The notes beneath the pieces were generated by a model that saw only the letters and a program-made list of their open reading frames with translations, was not told where the DNA came from and did not search any database. A DNA stretch of 64,000 bases from Rhodopseudomonas telluris (GTDB lineage: Bacteria; Pseudomonadota; Alphaproteobacteria; Rhizobiales; Xanthobacteraceae): the NCBI RefSeq assembly GCF_042432815.1, contig NZ_JBHLWM010000001.1, positions 496,001 through 560,000 of the forward strand, written 5' to 3'. Both the position numbers and the translations under genes were made by a program. This document shows positions 1 through 9,060 of the stretch, piece by piece. Positions within the stretch are counted from its first letter, which is position 1. Every line of letters begins with the position of its first letter.

Positions 1-1357
1 TGCGGCGATCGACGAAGTACTTGATCGCCGCGATCAGCACCACGAAAGTCGCGATCCAGACGATGCGGGCACCGTAGCGGTCGTGCGGGCCGGAGATGAT
101 GCCGCAGATCATCGCGTTGCCGAGCAGGGCGGTGGCGACGAAGCCGGCGAGCAGCGAGACGTCGTCGAGTTCGCGCCGCGCCAGCGCACGGCCGAGGATC
201 CCTAGCAGGAGGACCATCGACCCGAGCGCGACCGGCACGTGCACCCAGTTCACCGCGTTGAAATTGATGTCCCAATGCTGCTGCCGCGCGGCGCGCATCG
301 CCGGCACCTGATTGGGCATGTAGCGCTCGATGATGCCGTAGGTGTGCGGAATCCAGCCGTTGGTGCCTTCGCCGGTGCCGACGTGCACGAGCTGGTCCCA
401 GGTCGCCTTGGCGGCGGCCTTGGCCTGCATCCACGGATAGGCGGTGACCGCCTGCCGCGAGATGAACTCCATCTCGTCGCTCAACCCTTCGAAGCGGCCG
501 AGCTTGTCGAACATGTTGTTGCCGCCCCACAGGAAGTCGTCGCCGGTCGGCGGCAGCTCGTTCTTGTAGGGGCAGAGCTTCAGCTTCACGGTGGTGCAGT
601 GGTCGTCGAGATAGCGCTTGATGATGCCGTCCTGCAGCATCCGGCCGAATGCGACGCTGGAGCCGCCGGGCGTCCACGACACGGTTCCGGATAGCGCGTA
701 GTTGGTGGCAAGCAGCAGCAGCGAGCCGGCGATCACCGTGGCGCTGCCCTGCGCCAGGCCCGCGGCGGTAAGCCGGCCGCGCAGAAACGGCAGTAGCAGC
801 CAGCCGGCGACGCACAGGCCGGTCAGCACGCCGACGGTGGCGCTATGGGTGGCGGCCGAAAACGTGGTGAAGGCGAACAGCAGGATCTTCTCGACCGTCG
901 AGGTCCGGTCGCGGCAGGTTACCAGCAGATACAGCGTCAGCACCGACAGGCCGGCAAAGATGTCGGTCAGCAGCATGCTGGTGATCCACGGCAGCGCCGT
1001 GGTGGCCACCAGCGCAACGCCGACCGCCGCCAGCCAGAACGGCCGGGTGATGTTGAACACCCGCAGCGTCAGCTGCAGGATCCAGAGCGTGACGATCGCC
1101 TGGAAGCCGAGATTGATCCAGAACTGCGACGTCTCGCCGAAGTGCAGATAGAGGCCATAGGTCGTCGACCGGCTCGGCACCAGATAGCCTTCGTACCAGC
1201 GGGCCAGGTAGCCGCCGGTATCGTACTGGAGCAGCGGGTAGCCGTTCCACAGCGCCGGGGCGAGCAGCAGCAGAGGCAGCGCGAACAACGCGATCCGTGC
1301 CGAGAGCGAGCGGCGTGACTGCGCGGCGAGAACCTTGGCTTGAGCGGAAGTGTCCAT
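1..1357 (-). CDS. Polytopic membrane protein of unknown function (3' end beyond the window)
   Basis: The frame is open from an ATG at 1357 (reverse strand) to the left edge, giving about 452 residues without a stop. The N-terminus is a short basic stretch followed by a hydrophobic helix (IALFALPLLLLAPALW), then a conserved-looking loop (NGYPLLQYDTGGYLARWYEG) and many further hydrophobic segments, for example near 1020-1100, 780-900, 690-760 and 20-120. I estimate 8-10 membrane helices. The large polar loop in the middle is soluble. The architecture resembles glycosyltransferase-like or integral membrane proteins of unknown role, but I recognise no catalytic motif and assign no function. It is transcribed divergently from ppk2. 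The C-terminus is not in the window. Confidence 0.75.
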   Translation of the reverse strand, partial: MDTSAQAKVLAAQSRRSLSARIALFALPLLLLAPALWNGYPLLQYDTGGYLARWYEGYLVPSRSTTYGLYLHFGETSQFWINLGFQAIVTLWILQLTLRVFNITRPFWLAAVGVALVATTALPWITSMLLTDIFAGLSVLTLYLLVTCRDRTSTVEKILLFAFTTFSAATHSATVGVLTGLCVAGWLLLPFLRGRLTAAGLAQGSATVIAGSLLLLATNYALSGTVSWTPGGSSVAFGRMLQDGIIKRYLDDHCTTVKLKLCPYKNELPPTGDDFLWGGNNMFDKLGRFEGLSDEMEFISRQAVTAYPWMQAKAAAKATWDQLVHVGTGEGTNGWIPHTYGIIERYMPNQVPAMRAARQQHWDINFNAVNWVHVPVALGSMVLLLGILGRALARRELDDVSLLAGFVATALLGNAMICGIISGPHDRYGARIVWIATFVVLIAAIKYFVDRR

Positions 1358-1737
1358 GTCGAGGGGTCTTGTCAGCCGTTGTTTGCTGCGATCGCTCGGC
1401 TGGATATGGCGGGCAGGTCGTCGCCGCGCAGACGCGGGCTCCTCACGTGCAGCACCATACTTGTTCCCGCTGATCTCTCAAGTTGGACCTGATCAGCAGG
1501 CTAGCCGTCCGGCCGGCATCCTTGTGTGAAGGGTCTAATTGCTTGGAATTACGGTCGCTTTGTGTCCGCCCGGGCGCCTGCCGATCACTCGGCGGGGTGC
1601 CCGGAGCCTGACGGGCGACCATAAACGGCCGATCATGAACGAAGGCTGACTATTCGGCCCGGGCAGTCCGGTGTGTGTTTGCAGTCCGTCTCAGCTATAT
1701 TCCGCCGGATGCCCGGTGATCCGGGTCCGGACCGGGA
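1358..1737. other. Divergent intergenic region with a long imperfect hairpin
   Basis: This 380-bp gap separates the membrane protein gene (leftward) from ppk2 (rightward). I see no convincing gene in it. It holds an imperfect inverted repeat: left arm 1570-1584 (CCGGGCGCCTGCCGA) and right arm 1589-1604 with a 4-nt loop, one bulge and two mismatched pairs. The hairpin is about 135-165 bp upstream of ppk2 and has no T-run, so it is not an obvious intrinsic terminator. I found no clear -35/-10, sigma-54 element or Pho box. Confidence 0.4.
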
Positions 1738-2616
1738 ATGGAAGAGCGGATGAAGATCAAAACCAAGCAGTTTCGCGTCGAGGAAGGCAGCAACGTCGAC
1801 CTCGATAAGTGGCCTACGCTGGTCGACCCGTTCTACGAGTCCAAGGAAAACTACCAGGAAATGCTCCGCGGCCATGTCGCGCGGCTCGCCGAGCAGCAGA
1901 AGCTGCTCTATGCCAGCAATCGCCACGCGATCCTGCTGATCTTTCAGGCGATGGACGCCGCCGGCAAGGACGGTGTGATCCAGCACGTGATGTCCGGGGT
2001 CAATCCGCAAGGCTGCCAGGTTTTCAGCTTCAAGCACCCGAGCGCCACCGAGCTGAAGCACGACTTCCTGTGGCGCACCACCCGCGACCTGCCGGAGCGC
2101 GGCCGGATCGGCATCTTCAACCGCTCCTACTACGAGGAAGTGCTGATCGTCCGCGTCCATCCGGAGATCCTGCAGAGCGAGGCGGTGCCGAACGGGCCGG
2201 CCGGCAAGCAGTTCTGGCACAAGCGCTACCGATCGATCCGTGACGCCGAGAAACATCTGCATGCCAACGGCACGCGGATCGTCAAATTCTTCCTGCATCT
2301 GTCCAAGGAGGAGCAACGCAAGCGCTTCCTGGCGCGAATCGACGAGCCCGACAAGAACTGGAAGTTCAGCGCCGCCGATATCGAGGAGCGCAAGTACTGG
2401 GACGACTACATGAAGGCCTACGAGCACTGCCTCAGCGAGACCAGTCTCGAGGAAGCGCCGTGGTACGTGGTCCCCGCCGACGACAAGCAGAACACGCGGC
2501 TGATCGTCTCGCAGATCATTCTGGAGACGATCGAGGACTTGAAGATGTCTTATCCCGAGACCTCGCCGGCGCGGCGAAAAGAGCTCTTGAAGCTCCGGCG
2601 CCAACTCGCAAAGTAG
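1738..2616 (+). CDS. ppk2: Polyphosphate kinase 2 family protein
   Basis: PPK2 enzymes transfer phosphate between polyphosphate and nucleoside diphosphates in the cytoplasm. The 292-residue length fits a single-domain PPK2. Family signatures are visible: the Walker A-like MDAAGKDGVIQHVMSG (residues about 76-91) and the Walker B/lid region IFNRSYYEEVLIVRVHPE. The C-terminus (SAADIEERKYWDDYMKAYE, then APWYVVPADDK) is also typical. An in-frame ATG at 1750 is an alternative start; the purine stretch GGAAGAG at 1740-1746 lies just before it. The next gene, fabI, follows after about 100 bp in the same direction, so they may share a transcript. Nucleotide preference (ADP, GDP or AMP) cannot be told from sequence alone. 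Confidence 0.9.
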   Translation: MEERMKIKTKQFRVEEGSNVDLDKWPTLVDPFYESKENYQEMLRGHVARLAEQQKLLYASNRHAILLIFQAMDAAGKDGVIQHVMSGVNPQGCQVFSFKHPSATELKHDFLWRTTRDLPERGRIGIFNRSYYEEVLIVRVHPEILQSEAVPNGPAGKQFWHKRYRSIRDAEKHLHANGTRIVKFFLHLSKEEQRKRFLARIDEPDKNWKFSAADIEERKYWDDYMKAYEHCLSETSLEEAPWYVVPADDKQNTRLIVSQIILETIEDLKMSYPETSPARRKELLKLRRQLAK

Positions 2617-2719
2617 TGCGTCTGGCGAAGCCTGCCCGCGGTGTGGCCCGCGTGCATCGGCCGATGGTCGAACGGCGTCGGTCATGGGCATGACACACCG
2701 GGCAGGGTAGGGATCTGCC

Positions 2720-3493
2720 ATGACACAGCACGCACATCTGCAGGGCAGGAAGGGCCTGGTGGTCGGCATTGCCAATGCCGACAGCATCGCGTTCGGCTGC
2801 GCCCGCGCGTTCCGCGACGCCGGTGCCGACCTCGCCGTCACTTACCTCAACGACAAGGCGAAGCCCTATGTGGCGCCGCTGGCCGAACAGCTGCAGAGCC
2901 CGATCGTGGCGCCCTGCGACGTGCGCGAGCCGGGCCAGCTCGAAGCGGTGTTCGCGCAGATCGCCGAGCGCTGGGGACGGCTGGATTTTCTGCTGCATTC
3001 GATCGCCTTCGCGCCGAAGGAGGATCTCCACGGCCGCGTCGTCGATTGCTCGCAGCAGGGCTTTGCGATGGCAATGGACGTGTCCTGCCATTCCTTCATC
3101 CGCATGGCGCGGCTCGCCGAGCCGCTGATGCCGGATGGTGGCTGTCTGCTCACGGTCTCGTTCTACGGCTCCGAGAAGGTGGTCGAAGACTACAACCTGA
3201 TGGGGCCTGTGAAGGCGGCACTGGAAAGTTCAGTGCGCTATATGGCGGCCGAACTGGCGCCGAAGCATATCCGCGTCCACGCGCTGTCGCCCGGGCCGCT
3301 GAAGACCCGCGCCGCCTCCGGAATCGGCCATTTCGACGAGCTGATGGAGCGCACCCGCGCTCGCGCGCCAGCCCATCAGCTCGTCAGCATCGAGGACGTC
3401 GGCCATGTCGCGGCCTTTCTGGTCGGCGACGGTGCACGCGCGCTGACCGGCAACATCGAATACATCGACGCCGGGTATCATATCGTCGGCTGA
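2720..3493 (+). CDS. fabI: Enoyl-[acyl-carrier-protein] reductase (NADH), FabI-type
   Basis: FabI reduces trans-2-enoyl-ACP in the last step of the fatty acid elongation cycle. At 257 residues it has the usual size. It shows the modified Rossmann start of FabI (GLVVGIANADSIAFGCARAF, residues about 13-32), the LDFLLHSIAFAPKEDL stretch, and the catalytic Tyr-x6-Tyr...Lys arrangement in SFYGSEKVVEDYNLMGPVK. The tail (VSIEDVGHVAAFLVGDGA, then ALTGNIEYIDAGYHI) is typical. It sits 19 bp upstream of the MaoC-Pta gene and belongs to the same forward cluster. Since it neighbours acetate metabolism genes rather than other fab genes, it may be a secondary FabI paralogue; that is inference. Confidence 0.9.
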   Translation: MTQHAHLQGRKGLVVGIANADSIAFGCARAFRDAGADLAVTYLNDKAKPYVAPLAEQLQSPIVAPCDVREPGQLEAVFAQIAERWGRLDFLLHSIAFAPKEDLHGRVVDCSQQGFAMAMDVSCHSFIRMARLAEPLMPDGGCLLTVSFYGSEKVVEDYNLMGPVKAALESSVRYMAAELAPKHIRVHALSPGPLKTRAASGIGHFDELMERTRARAPAHQLVSIEDVGHVAAFLVGDGARALTGNIEYIDAGYHIVG

Positions 3494-3512
3494 TCGCCGG
3501 CTGGAGAATGGC

Positions 3513-4931
3513 ATGGAGCAGATCCAGAACCGCACCTTCGACGAGATCGCGGTGGGCGACACCGCGAGCCTGGTGCGCACGCTGACCTATCGCGACATCG
3601 AGGTGTTCGCGGTGATGTCCGGCGACGTCAATCCGATGCATGTCGATGCCGCCTTTGCCAAGAGCGATCACTTCCACCAGGTGGTGGCGCACGGCATGTG
3701 GGGCGGTTCGCTGATCTCGACGCTGCTCGGCACGCAGCTGCCCGGTCCCGGCACGATCTATCTCGATCAGTCGCTGCGCTTCGTTCGTCCGGTGCTGCTC
3801 GGCGACACCGTCACCGTGTCGGTGACGGTGAAAGAGAAGAATGACGCGAAGAAGCGCCTGCTGCTCGATTGCCGCGCCACCAATCAGAACGGCGATGACG
3901 TCATCGTCGGCCTCGCCGAAGTGATCGCGCCGACCGAGAAGATCACCCGACCGCGCGTGCAGCTTCCGGAAATCGACATGCATCCGGTTGCGCGCCGCTA
4001 CGAGCGGCTGATCGAGATGACGCAAGGGCTGGAGCCGCTGCGCGTCGCGGTGGTGCATCCGGTCGATACGCCGTCGCTGCTCGGCGCCGTCGAGGCGCAG
4101 CGCGCCGGGCTGATCGTGCCGGTGCTGGTCGGGCCGGAATCGAAGATTCGCGCCGCGGCGGCGCAGGCGTCGGTCGATCTGTCCGCTTATGAAATTGTCG
4201 CGACCGAGCACAGCGATGCGGCCGCTGCGGCCGCCGTGGCGATGGCCCGTTCCGGCAAGGTCGAAGCCCTGATGAAGGGCGCGCTGCACACCGACGAACT
4301 GATGCGCGCGGTGGTCCATCCGGTGCGCGGCCTGCGCACCGCGCGGCGGATCAGCCACGTCTATGCGGTGGATGCGCCCGACTATCCGCGCGCGCTGCTG
4401 GTCACCGACGCCGCGATCAACATCTATCCGACGCTCACCGACAAGCGCGACATCATCCAGAACGCGATCGATCTCGCGCATGCGCTCGGCATCGAGCAGC
4501 CGCGGGTCGCGATCCTGTCGGCGGTCGAGACCGTCACCGAAAGCATCCGCTCGACGCTGGACGCTGCGGCGCTGTGCAAGATGGCGGAGCGCGGCCAGAT
4601 CACCGGCGGGATTCTCGACGGACCGCTGGCGTTCGACAATGCGGTGTCGGCGGAAGCCGCCAAGACCAAGGGCATCGTCTCGCCGGTGGCCGGCCGCGCC
4701 GACATCTTCGTGGTGCCGGACCTCGAGGCCGGCAACATGCTGGCCAAGCAGCTCGAATATCTGGCGCGCGCGCATGTCGCCGGCATCGTGCTCGGCGCCC
4801 GCGTGCCGATCATCCTCACCAGCCGCGCCGACAAGACGCTGGCGCGGCTCGGCTCCTGCGCGATCGGCCTGCTGATGGCACGGCATAGGGCGGCGGTGCT
4901 GCCCATCCTGTCGTCCGGAGATGCCGCATGA
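3513..4931 (+). CDS. Bifunctional MaoC-like enoyl-CoA hydratase / phosphate acetyltransferase
   Basis: This 472-residue protein is a fusion. Residues about 10-140 form a MaoC-like hot-dog domain with the hydratase motif FAVMSGDVNPMHVD (Asp/His pair) and HGMWGGSLIS. Residues about 160-465 form a phosphotransacetylase/phosphotransbutyrylase domain (start LIEMTQGLEPLRVAVVHPVD; later VEALMKGALHTDELMRAV, then RISHVYAVDAP). The Pta part interconverts acyl-CoA and acyl phosphate, and acetate kinase, whose ATG overlaps this stop by 4 bp (ATGA), would turn the acyl phosphate into acid plus ATP. The fused hydratase may channel a short-chain acyl-CoA into that route, which is inference. Such fusions are known in alphaproteobacteria. 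Confidence 0.88.
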   Translation: MEQIQNRTFDEIAVGDTASLVRTLTYRDIEVFAVMSGDVNPMHVDAAFAKSDHFHQVVAHGMWGGSLISTLLGTQLPGPGTIYLDQSLRFVRPVLLGDTVTVSVTVKEKNDAKKRLLLDCRATNQNGDDVIVGLAEVIAPTEKITRPRVQLPEIDMHPVARRYERLIEMTQGLEPLRVAVVHPVDTPSLLGAVEAQRAGLIVPVLVGPESKIRAAAAQASVDLSAYEIVATEHSDAAAAAAVAMARSGKVEALMKGALHTDELMRAVVHPVRGLRTARRISHVYAVDAPDYPRALLVTDAAINIYPTLTDKRDIIQNAIDLAHALGIEQPRVAILSAVETVTESIRSTLDAAALCKMAERGQITGGILDGPLAFDNAVSAEAAKTKGIVSPVAGRADIFVVPDLEAGNMLAKQLEYLARAHVAGIVLGARVPIILTSRADKTLARLGSCAIGLLMARHRAAVLPILSSGDAA

Positions 4932-6130
4932 GCGACATCCTGCTTGTGCTCAACGCCGGTTCGTCCAGCATCAAATTCGCCCTGTATGAGGCGCATACCG
5001 AGCCGACGCAGGACCATCTGATCTGCGAGGGGGGCATCGGCAGCCTCGGCCATTGCCCCCACCACAAGGTGGTCGACCGCCATGGCGCGACGGTGCACGA
5101 AGCCTATCTGCCCGAAGGTGCCGGCCATGACGACGCGATCGCGGCGCTGATCGGCTGGATCGAACAGCGCTTTCCCGACCAGCGGATCGCGGCGGCTGGG
5201 CATCGCGTGGTGCACGGCGGCGATTTGTTCGATGCGCCCGCCCATATCGACGCCGGTGTGATCGAGCAGCTCCGCAGCTTCATTCCGCTGGCGCCGCTGC
5301 ATCAGCCGCACAGCGTCGCCGCGATCGAGGCGCTGGCAAAGCTGCACCCGAAACTGCCGCAGGTCGCCTGTTTCGACACCGCGTTCCATCATCACCTGCC
5401 GCCGGTGGCGACGTGGTTCGCGCTGCCGCGCGAACTCACCGCGCAGGGCGTGCGTCGCTACGGCTTTCACGGCATTTCCTACGAGTATATCGCCAGCCAG
5501 TTGCCCACAGTGGCCGGGCAGGAGATTGCCGACGGCCGGGTCGTTGTCGGCCACCTCGGCGCCGGTGCCAGCATGTGCGCGATGCATGCGCGCAAGAGCA
5601 TCGCCACCTCGATGGGGTTCACCGCGCTCGACGGGCTGATGATGGGCAGCCGCACCGGCGTGCTCGATCCCGGCGTGGTGCTGTATCTGCTGCAGCAGAA
5701 AGGCATGACGCCCGATGCGATCAGCGACTTGTTGTATCGCCAGTCCGGCCTGCTGGGCGTCTCCAGCATCAGCGACGACATGCGCACGCTGCTCGCGAGC
5801 GACGATCCGCGGGCCGAAGAAGCGATCGCGCTGTTCGTGTATCGCATCGGCCGTGAGTTGGGCTCGCTCGCCGCGGCGCTCGGCGGCCTCGACGCGCTGG
5901 TGTTCACCGCCGGCATCGGCGAACGCGCTCCCGAAATCCGCCGCCGGGTTTGCGCTCAGGCGGCCTGGCTCGGTGTCGTGCTGGACGGCCACGCCAACGC
6001 CAACCTGTCCGGCGCCGGGCGGATCAGCAGCGACGAGAGCAAGGTCGCTGTCTGGGTGATCCCGACCGACGAGGATCTGATGATCGCCTGCCAGGTCTGG
6101 CGATTGGTGGACGGCGGTCGGCCGGCTTAG
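4928..6130 (+). CDS. ackA: Acetate kinase
   Basis: Acetate kinase reversibly phosphorylates acetate with ATP to give acetyl phosphate. The 400-residue length is normal. Signatures are the N-terminal ILLVLNAGSSSIKFALYE (residues 4-21), HRVVHGGDLF, the motif ACFDTAFHHHLPP, RRYGFHGISYEYIA and VGHLGAGASMCAM, then TSMGFTALDGLMMGSRTGVLD, the last residues of which line the active site. The start overlaps the stop of the MaoC-Pta gene (ATGA), implying translational coupling. The 3' end overlaps the stop of the convergent GGDEF gene by a few bases, leaving no room for a separate terminator between them. Confidence 0.95.
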   Translation: MSDILLVLNAGSSSIKFALYEAHTEPTQDHLICEGGIGSLGHCPHHKVVDRHGATVHEAYLPEGAGHDDAIAALIGWIEQRFPDQRIAAAGHRVVHGGDLFDAPAHIDAGVIEQLRSFIPLAPLHQPHSVAAIEALAKLHPKLPQVACFDTAFHHHLPPVATWFALPRELTAQGVRRYGFHGISYEYIASQLPTVAGQEIADGRVVVGHLGAGASMCAMHARKSIATSMGFTALDGLMMGSRTGVLDPGVVLYLLQQKGMTPDAISDLLYRQSGLLGVSSISDDMRTLLASDDPRAEEAIALFVYRIGRELGSLAAALGGLDALVFTAGIGERAPEIRRRVCAQAAWLGVVLDGHANANLSGAGRISSDESKVAVWVIPTDEDLMIACQVWRLVDGGRPA

Positions 6131-7341
6131 AGCGGCAAGTTGAGCGTCGTCCGCGCCGGATGCTCGGCGCTGTCCATCGCCGGATCGGGCGCGCGCGTTT
6201 CGCAGAACTCCGGCGCCAGCGGGATGTTTTCAGTGACTGCTGCGAGCGGCCGCTGCTGTCCGGCCCGGTTGCGCTTCGCGGCATAAAGCGCCGCATCCGC
6301 CTTCCCGAGCAGCGCGTCGAGCGAGGTCCCGTCCGTCGGCGCCAGCGCCGCGCCGACGCTGGCGCCGAGCACGATGACGTTGCCGTCGATGATGTAGGGC
6401 GCCGACACGGCCGAGACGATGCGGTCGCACAAAGCCTTGATCTCGTCCCGGCTGCCGACATCCGCCTGGATCACGATGAATTCGTCCCCGCCGACCCGCG
6501 CGGCAAGATCGCTGTGTCGCAGCAGCCCGGTCAGGCGCATCGCGACGATCTGCAGGATCTCGTCGCCGGCGGCGTGGCCGAAGCGGTCGTTGGCCTCCTT
6601 GAAGAAGTCGAGGTCGATGCAGATCACCGCGAAGCCCTCGCCGTGGCGGTGCAGCCGCGCGGCGGCCTCGTCGAAATGCTCGGACAGGCGCAGCCGGTTC
6701 GGCAGCTTGGTGAGCACGTCGGCGCGTGCCAGATGCGCCGCCTCGGCGCGCAGCGTGAGCTGCTCCTTGGTGGTGTCGTGGATATAGACGATCAGTTCGA
6801 AACCGCCGAAGAAGAAGATCAGGAACAGCAAGGCCTGCGCGGTGTGCATCAGGTCGAAATTCCACAGCGCCGCGCCGACCGCCGGGATCACCGAGACCGC
6901 GAGGCTGGCCTTGACGATCCACGGCCGGATCGAGAACCGGGTGGTGGTGCCGGCGCAATAGCCGAACACCAGGCCGCTGGCGACCATATGGGCGGTGAGA
7001 TCGGGCAGCAGGAAGCAGCGCAGCGCGAAGCCGCCGACGCAGACGCCGGTCGAGATGACGCCGATCGCGAGGCGGCGCTCCCATACTTTGGCGGAGGCGA
7101 CATCGAGCTTATGCCGGTCGAAAGTGCGGTCGAACGCGACGCAGAGAGTGAGGCGCCCGAGCGTCACCAGCATGCCCGCCACGCCGATCGCGGGACTGAT
7201 CAGGTCGCCGGTTTGGTAGCCGACCGCGGCGCCGACCATCAGGATGGCGGTCCCGACCACGACGATCGGCCAGCGCGCGGTGTAGAGCAAGCGCACGAAC
7301 TCGATATAAACGGTGTTCGCGACTTTGCTGTCCGGCGTCAT
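6127..7341 (-). CDS. Membrane-anchored GGDEF diguanylate cyclase
   Basis: Predicted to make cyclic di-GMP from two GTP. The N-terminal half (residues about 15-200) has around six hydrophobic helices (for example WPIVVVGTAILMVGAAVGY and ALLFLIFFFGGFELIVYIHD) and no recognised sensor domain. The C-terminal GGDEF domain is complete: DVLTKLPNRLRL at its start, IDLDFFKEANDRFGHAAGD, and the active-site RVGGDEF. An RxxD inhibitory site (RHSD) lies five residues before GGDEF, so product inhibition is likely. I use the ATG at 7341; an upstream in-frame ATG at 7452 adds 37 residues that look non-coding. The signal sensed is unknown. Confidence 0.88.
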   Translation of the reverse strand: MTPDSKVANTVYIEFVRLLYTARWPIVVVGTAILMVGAAVGYQTGDLISPAIGVAGMLVTLGRLTLCVAFDRTFDRHKLDVASAKVWERRLAIGVISTGVCVGGFALRCFLLPDLTAHMVASGLVFGYCAGTTTRFSIRPWIVKASLAVSVIPAVGAALWNFDLMHTAQALLFLIFFFGGFELIVYIHDTTKEQLTLRAEAAHLARADVLTKLPNRLRLSEHFDEAAARLHRHGEGFAVICIDLDFFKEANDRFGHAAGDEILQIVAMRLTGLLRHSDLAARVGGDEFIVIQADVGSRDEIKALCDRIVSAVSAPYIIDGNVIVLGASVGAALAPTDGTSLDALLGKADAALYAAKRNRAGQQRPLAAVTENIPLAPEFCETRAPDPAMDSAEHPARTTLNLPL

Positions 7342-7508
7342 GGTGAAGGTCTCGAAGTCGTTTCGATCCGCCGCCTGAACGAAGCAGACGGTCAACCGAT
7401 ACCTGTTGAGAGTGAGACCTATTCGACCAAAGCTGAATCCCCGGTGAAACACAGGGGCAGCTTCCGAGCGTTGGTGAATCCGCCCTTAAAGTTAGGGCGC
7501 AAGTTCGA

Positions 7509-8444
7509 TCAAGACTCGGCGGACTCGGTCGAGGCGCTGTCGCCGTGCGGGCGCAGTTTGAAATGCCCGTAGCAAGAGGCGATCGGCTTGTCAGGATCGG
7601 ACTGATAGGCCTGGGCCTCGAAGGCGACGACGCGGCGGCCCTGCTTGACGATCGACACCTTGGAGAAAGTGTCGATCGGCCGCCCGGACCGCAGGTAGTT
7701 CACGGTGAGTCCGATCGGCTTCGGGGCGGCGGCCAGCCCGATCTCGCGATGCACTTTGAGGATGGACGCGGTTTCGAGAAAGGCGCCGATCACGCCGCCA
7801 TGCAGTGCCGGCAGGATCGGATTGCCGATCTGCTTCGGATCATACGGCATCACCGTGTTGGCGTGCTCGTCGACGCGGATGCCGAGGAAGCGCGCATAGG
7901 GGCTAATCGCGAGCGGCCCGTCGTCGTCGTCCGGCGCCACCAGCGGCGGCGGCGTGTCGAACTTCACCTTCGGCTCCTGCCGCAGCATGTCGGTGCGGTT
8001 GGCGCCGATCATGAACATCGCGGTGGCGCTGGCGATCGGATCGGACTCGTCGTCCTGATAGGCCGTGGCGCGTACGAAGGCGATGGAGCGGGTGACATGA
8101 TAGCAGTGCGCGTGGGCGCGGATCGCCTGGCCCGGCGTCGCCGGCCGCAGATAGTCGATGCGCAGATCGAGCGTCGCGATCGCCTGCGTGCTCTGCAGTG
8201 CGAACTGCACCGCCATGCCGCAGCTTTCGTCGAGCATCAGCGTCACCACGCCGCCATGGATCACACCGGTGCGCGTGTCGCCGACGAACACCGGATGATA
8301 GGGCAGGCTGCTCCAGGCCTCGCCCGGCGCGTAGCGGTCGAGCTGCAGGCCGATGAGGCCGCCATGGACCGAGCGGCGAAGCTTGATGAGGTTCGCCTTC
8401 TGCTCGACGGCGAGCGCGGGATCTGAGGAGGACATGTCCGACAT
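7509..8444 (-). CDS. Tandem hot-dog domain thioesterase-like protein (PaaI/4HBT family)
   Basis: About 311 residues containing two hot-dog repeats. The first (residues about 30-145) has VIHGGVVTLMLDESCGMAVQ, and the second (about 175-290) has PALHGGVIGAFLETASIL. The HGG plus acidic-residue pattern is that of PaaI/4HBT acyl-CoA thioesterases, so it probably hydrolyses an acyl-CoA; the substrate is unknown. A duplicated domain is less common than a single-domain oligomer. Two closely spaced ATGs (8444 and 8435) are the likely starts; an upstream ATG at 8504 adds 20 poorly conserved-looking residues. It lies alone between a GGDEF gene and a small exported protein. Confidence 0.8.
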   Translation of the reverse strand: MSDMSSSDPALAVEQKANLIKLRRSVHGGLIGLQLDRYAPGEAWSSLPYHPVFVGDTRTGVIHGGVVTLMLDESCGMAVQFALQSTQAIATLDLRIDYLRPATPGQAIRAHAHCYHVTRSIAFVRATAYQDDESDPIASATAMFMIGANRTDMLRQEPKVKFDTPPPLVAPDDDDGPLAISPYARFLGIRVDEHANTVMPYDPKQIGNPILPALHGGVIGAFLETASILKVHREIGLAAAPKPIGLTVNYLRSGRPIDTFSKVSIVKQGRRVVAFEAQAYQSDPDKPIASCYGHFKLRPHGDSASTESAES

Positions 8445-8610
8445 GCGCGACTTTCTAGCAAGGCGCCCGGGCGTCGGGAAGCGCTCCGACGAGCCCATGC
8501 CCATGCGTTGACGCTGGGGCCCCTGGAGGCAGGACCGGGCAAGGCGCGGCTGCAGGCTTTGTTTACCATCTCGTGCGACGCTGGCGCAGTGGTCGGTGTG
8601 GAGTTGCGTT

Positions 8611-8931
8611 GTGCGTATTGTCAGATTGCTGTTGCCGCTGTTGGCGAGTGTCGTGACCTCTTCCTGGGCGATGGCGGCCGATTATGTGGCACCCTATCGG
8701 CCCGCCTACCGACAGGCCTATCGGCCGCCGGTGGTCTACGCGCCGCGTCCGATCGGCATTCCGCAGGCGCCTCCGGTGATCTGGGTCGAGGCGCCGCCGC
8801 AATATGTCCAGCATCTGGTTCCGGTCGGAAGCTGCGGCGGTTGTGGGCCGCGTTACGCTCCCGTCGGCGAATGGCGCCGCACGCCGCCGCCGTCGTTCTG
8901 GGACTCGGTGTATCGCGACTACGGCTACTGA
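8611..8931 (+). CDS. Small exported Tyr/Pro-rich protein, function unknown
   Basis: About 106 residues. The N-terminus is a clear signal peptide (RIVRLLLPLLASVVTSSWAMAAD, cleavage near AMA/AD; quoted here only to show the hydrophobic core and AxA site). The mature part is rich in Tyr, Pro and Arg, with a short repeat (YRPAYRQAYRPP) and a GSCGGCGPRY cysteine cluster. I choose the GTG at 8611 because GGAG at 8600-8603 sits seven bases before it; a GTG at 8596 is the alternative. I do not recognise a family. The nuclease-like gene downstream is also exported, but shared function is not supported. Confidence 0.65.
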   Translation: MRIVRLLLPLLASVVTSSWAMAADYVAPYRPAYRQAYRPPVVYAPRPIGIPQAPPVIWVEAPPQYVQHLVPVGSCGGCGPRYAPVGEWRRTPPPSFWDSVYRDYGY

Positions 8932-9060
8932 TCGCTTCATCTTTCCGCTGAAGACGTCCGCGCGGCTGCGTTTGCTGCTGCGCGCGCCCGGAATCGCGCT
9001 ATAGCTGGCCGGACGGCGCCGCGAGCGCCGTCGTCGGCATGGCTGGGGCGAGAGGGCTGG

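Noticed and set aside
1358..1737. Pho box upstream of ppk2
   Set aside because: No pair of CTGTCAT-like repeats with 11-bp spacing is present.
3384..5992. Antisense frames of about 500 codons opposite the MaoC-Pta gene and ackA
   Set aside because: Composition is typical of shadow frames (Arg/His/Asp/Gln rich), with no domains; the forward genes are certain.
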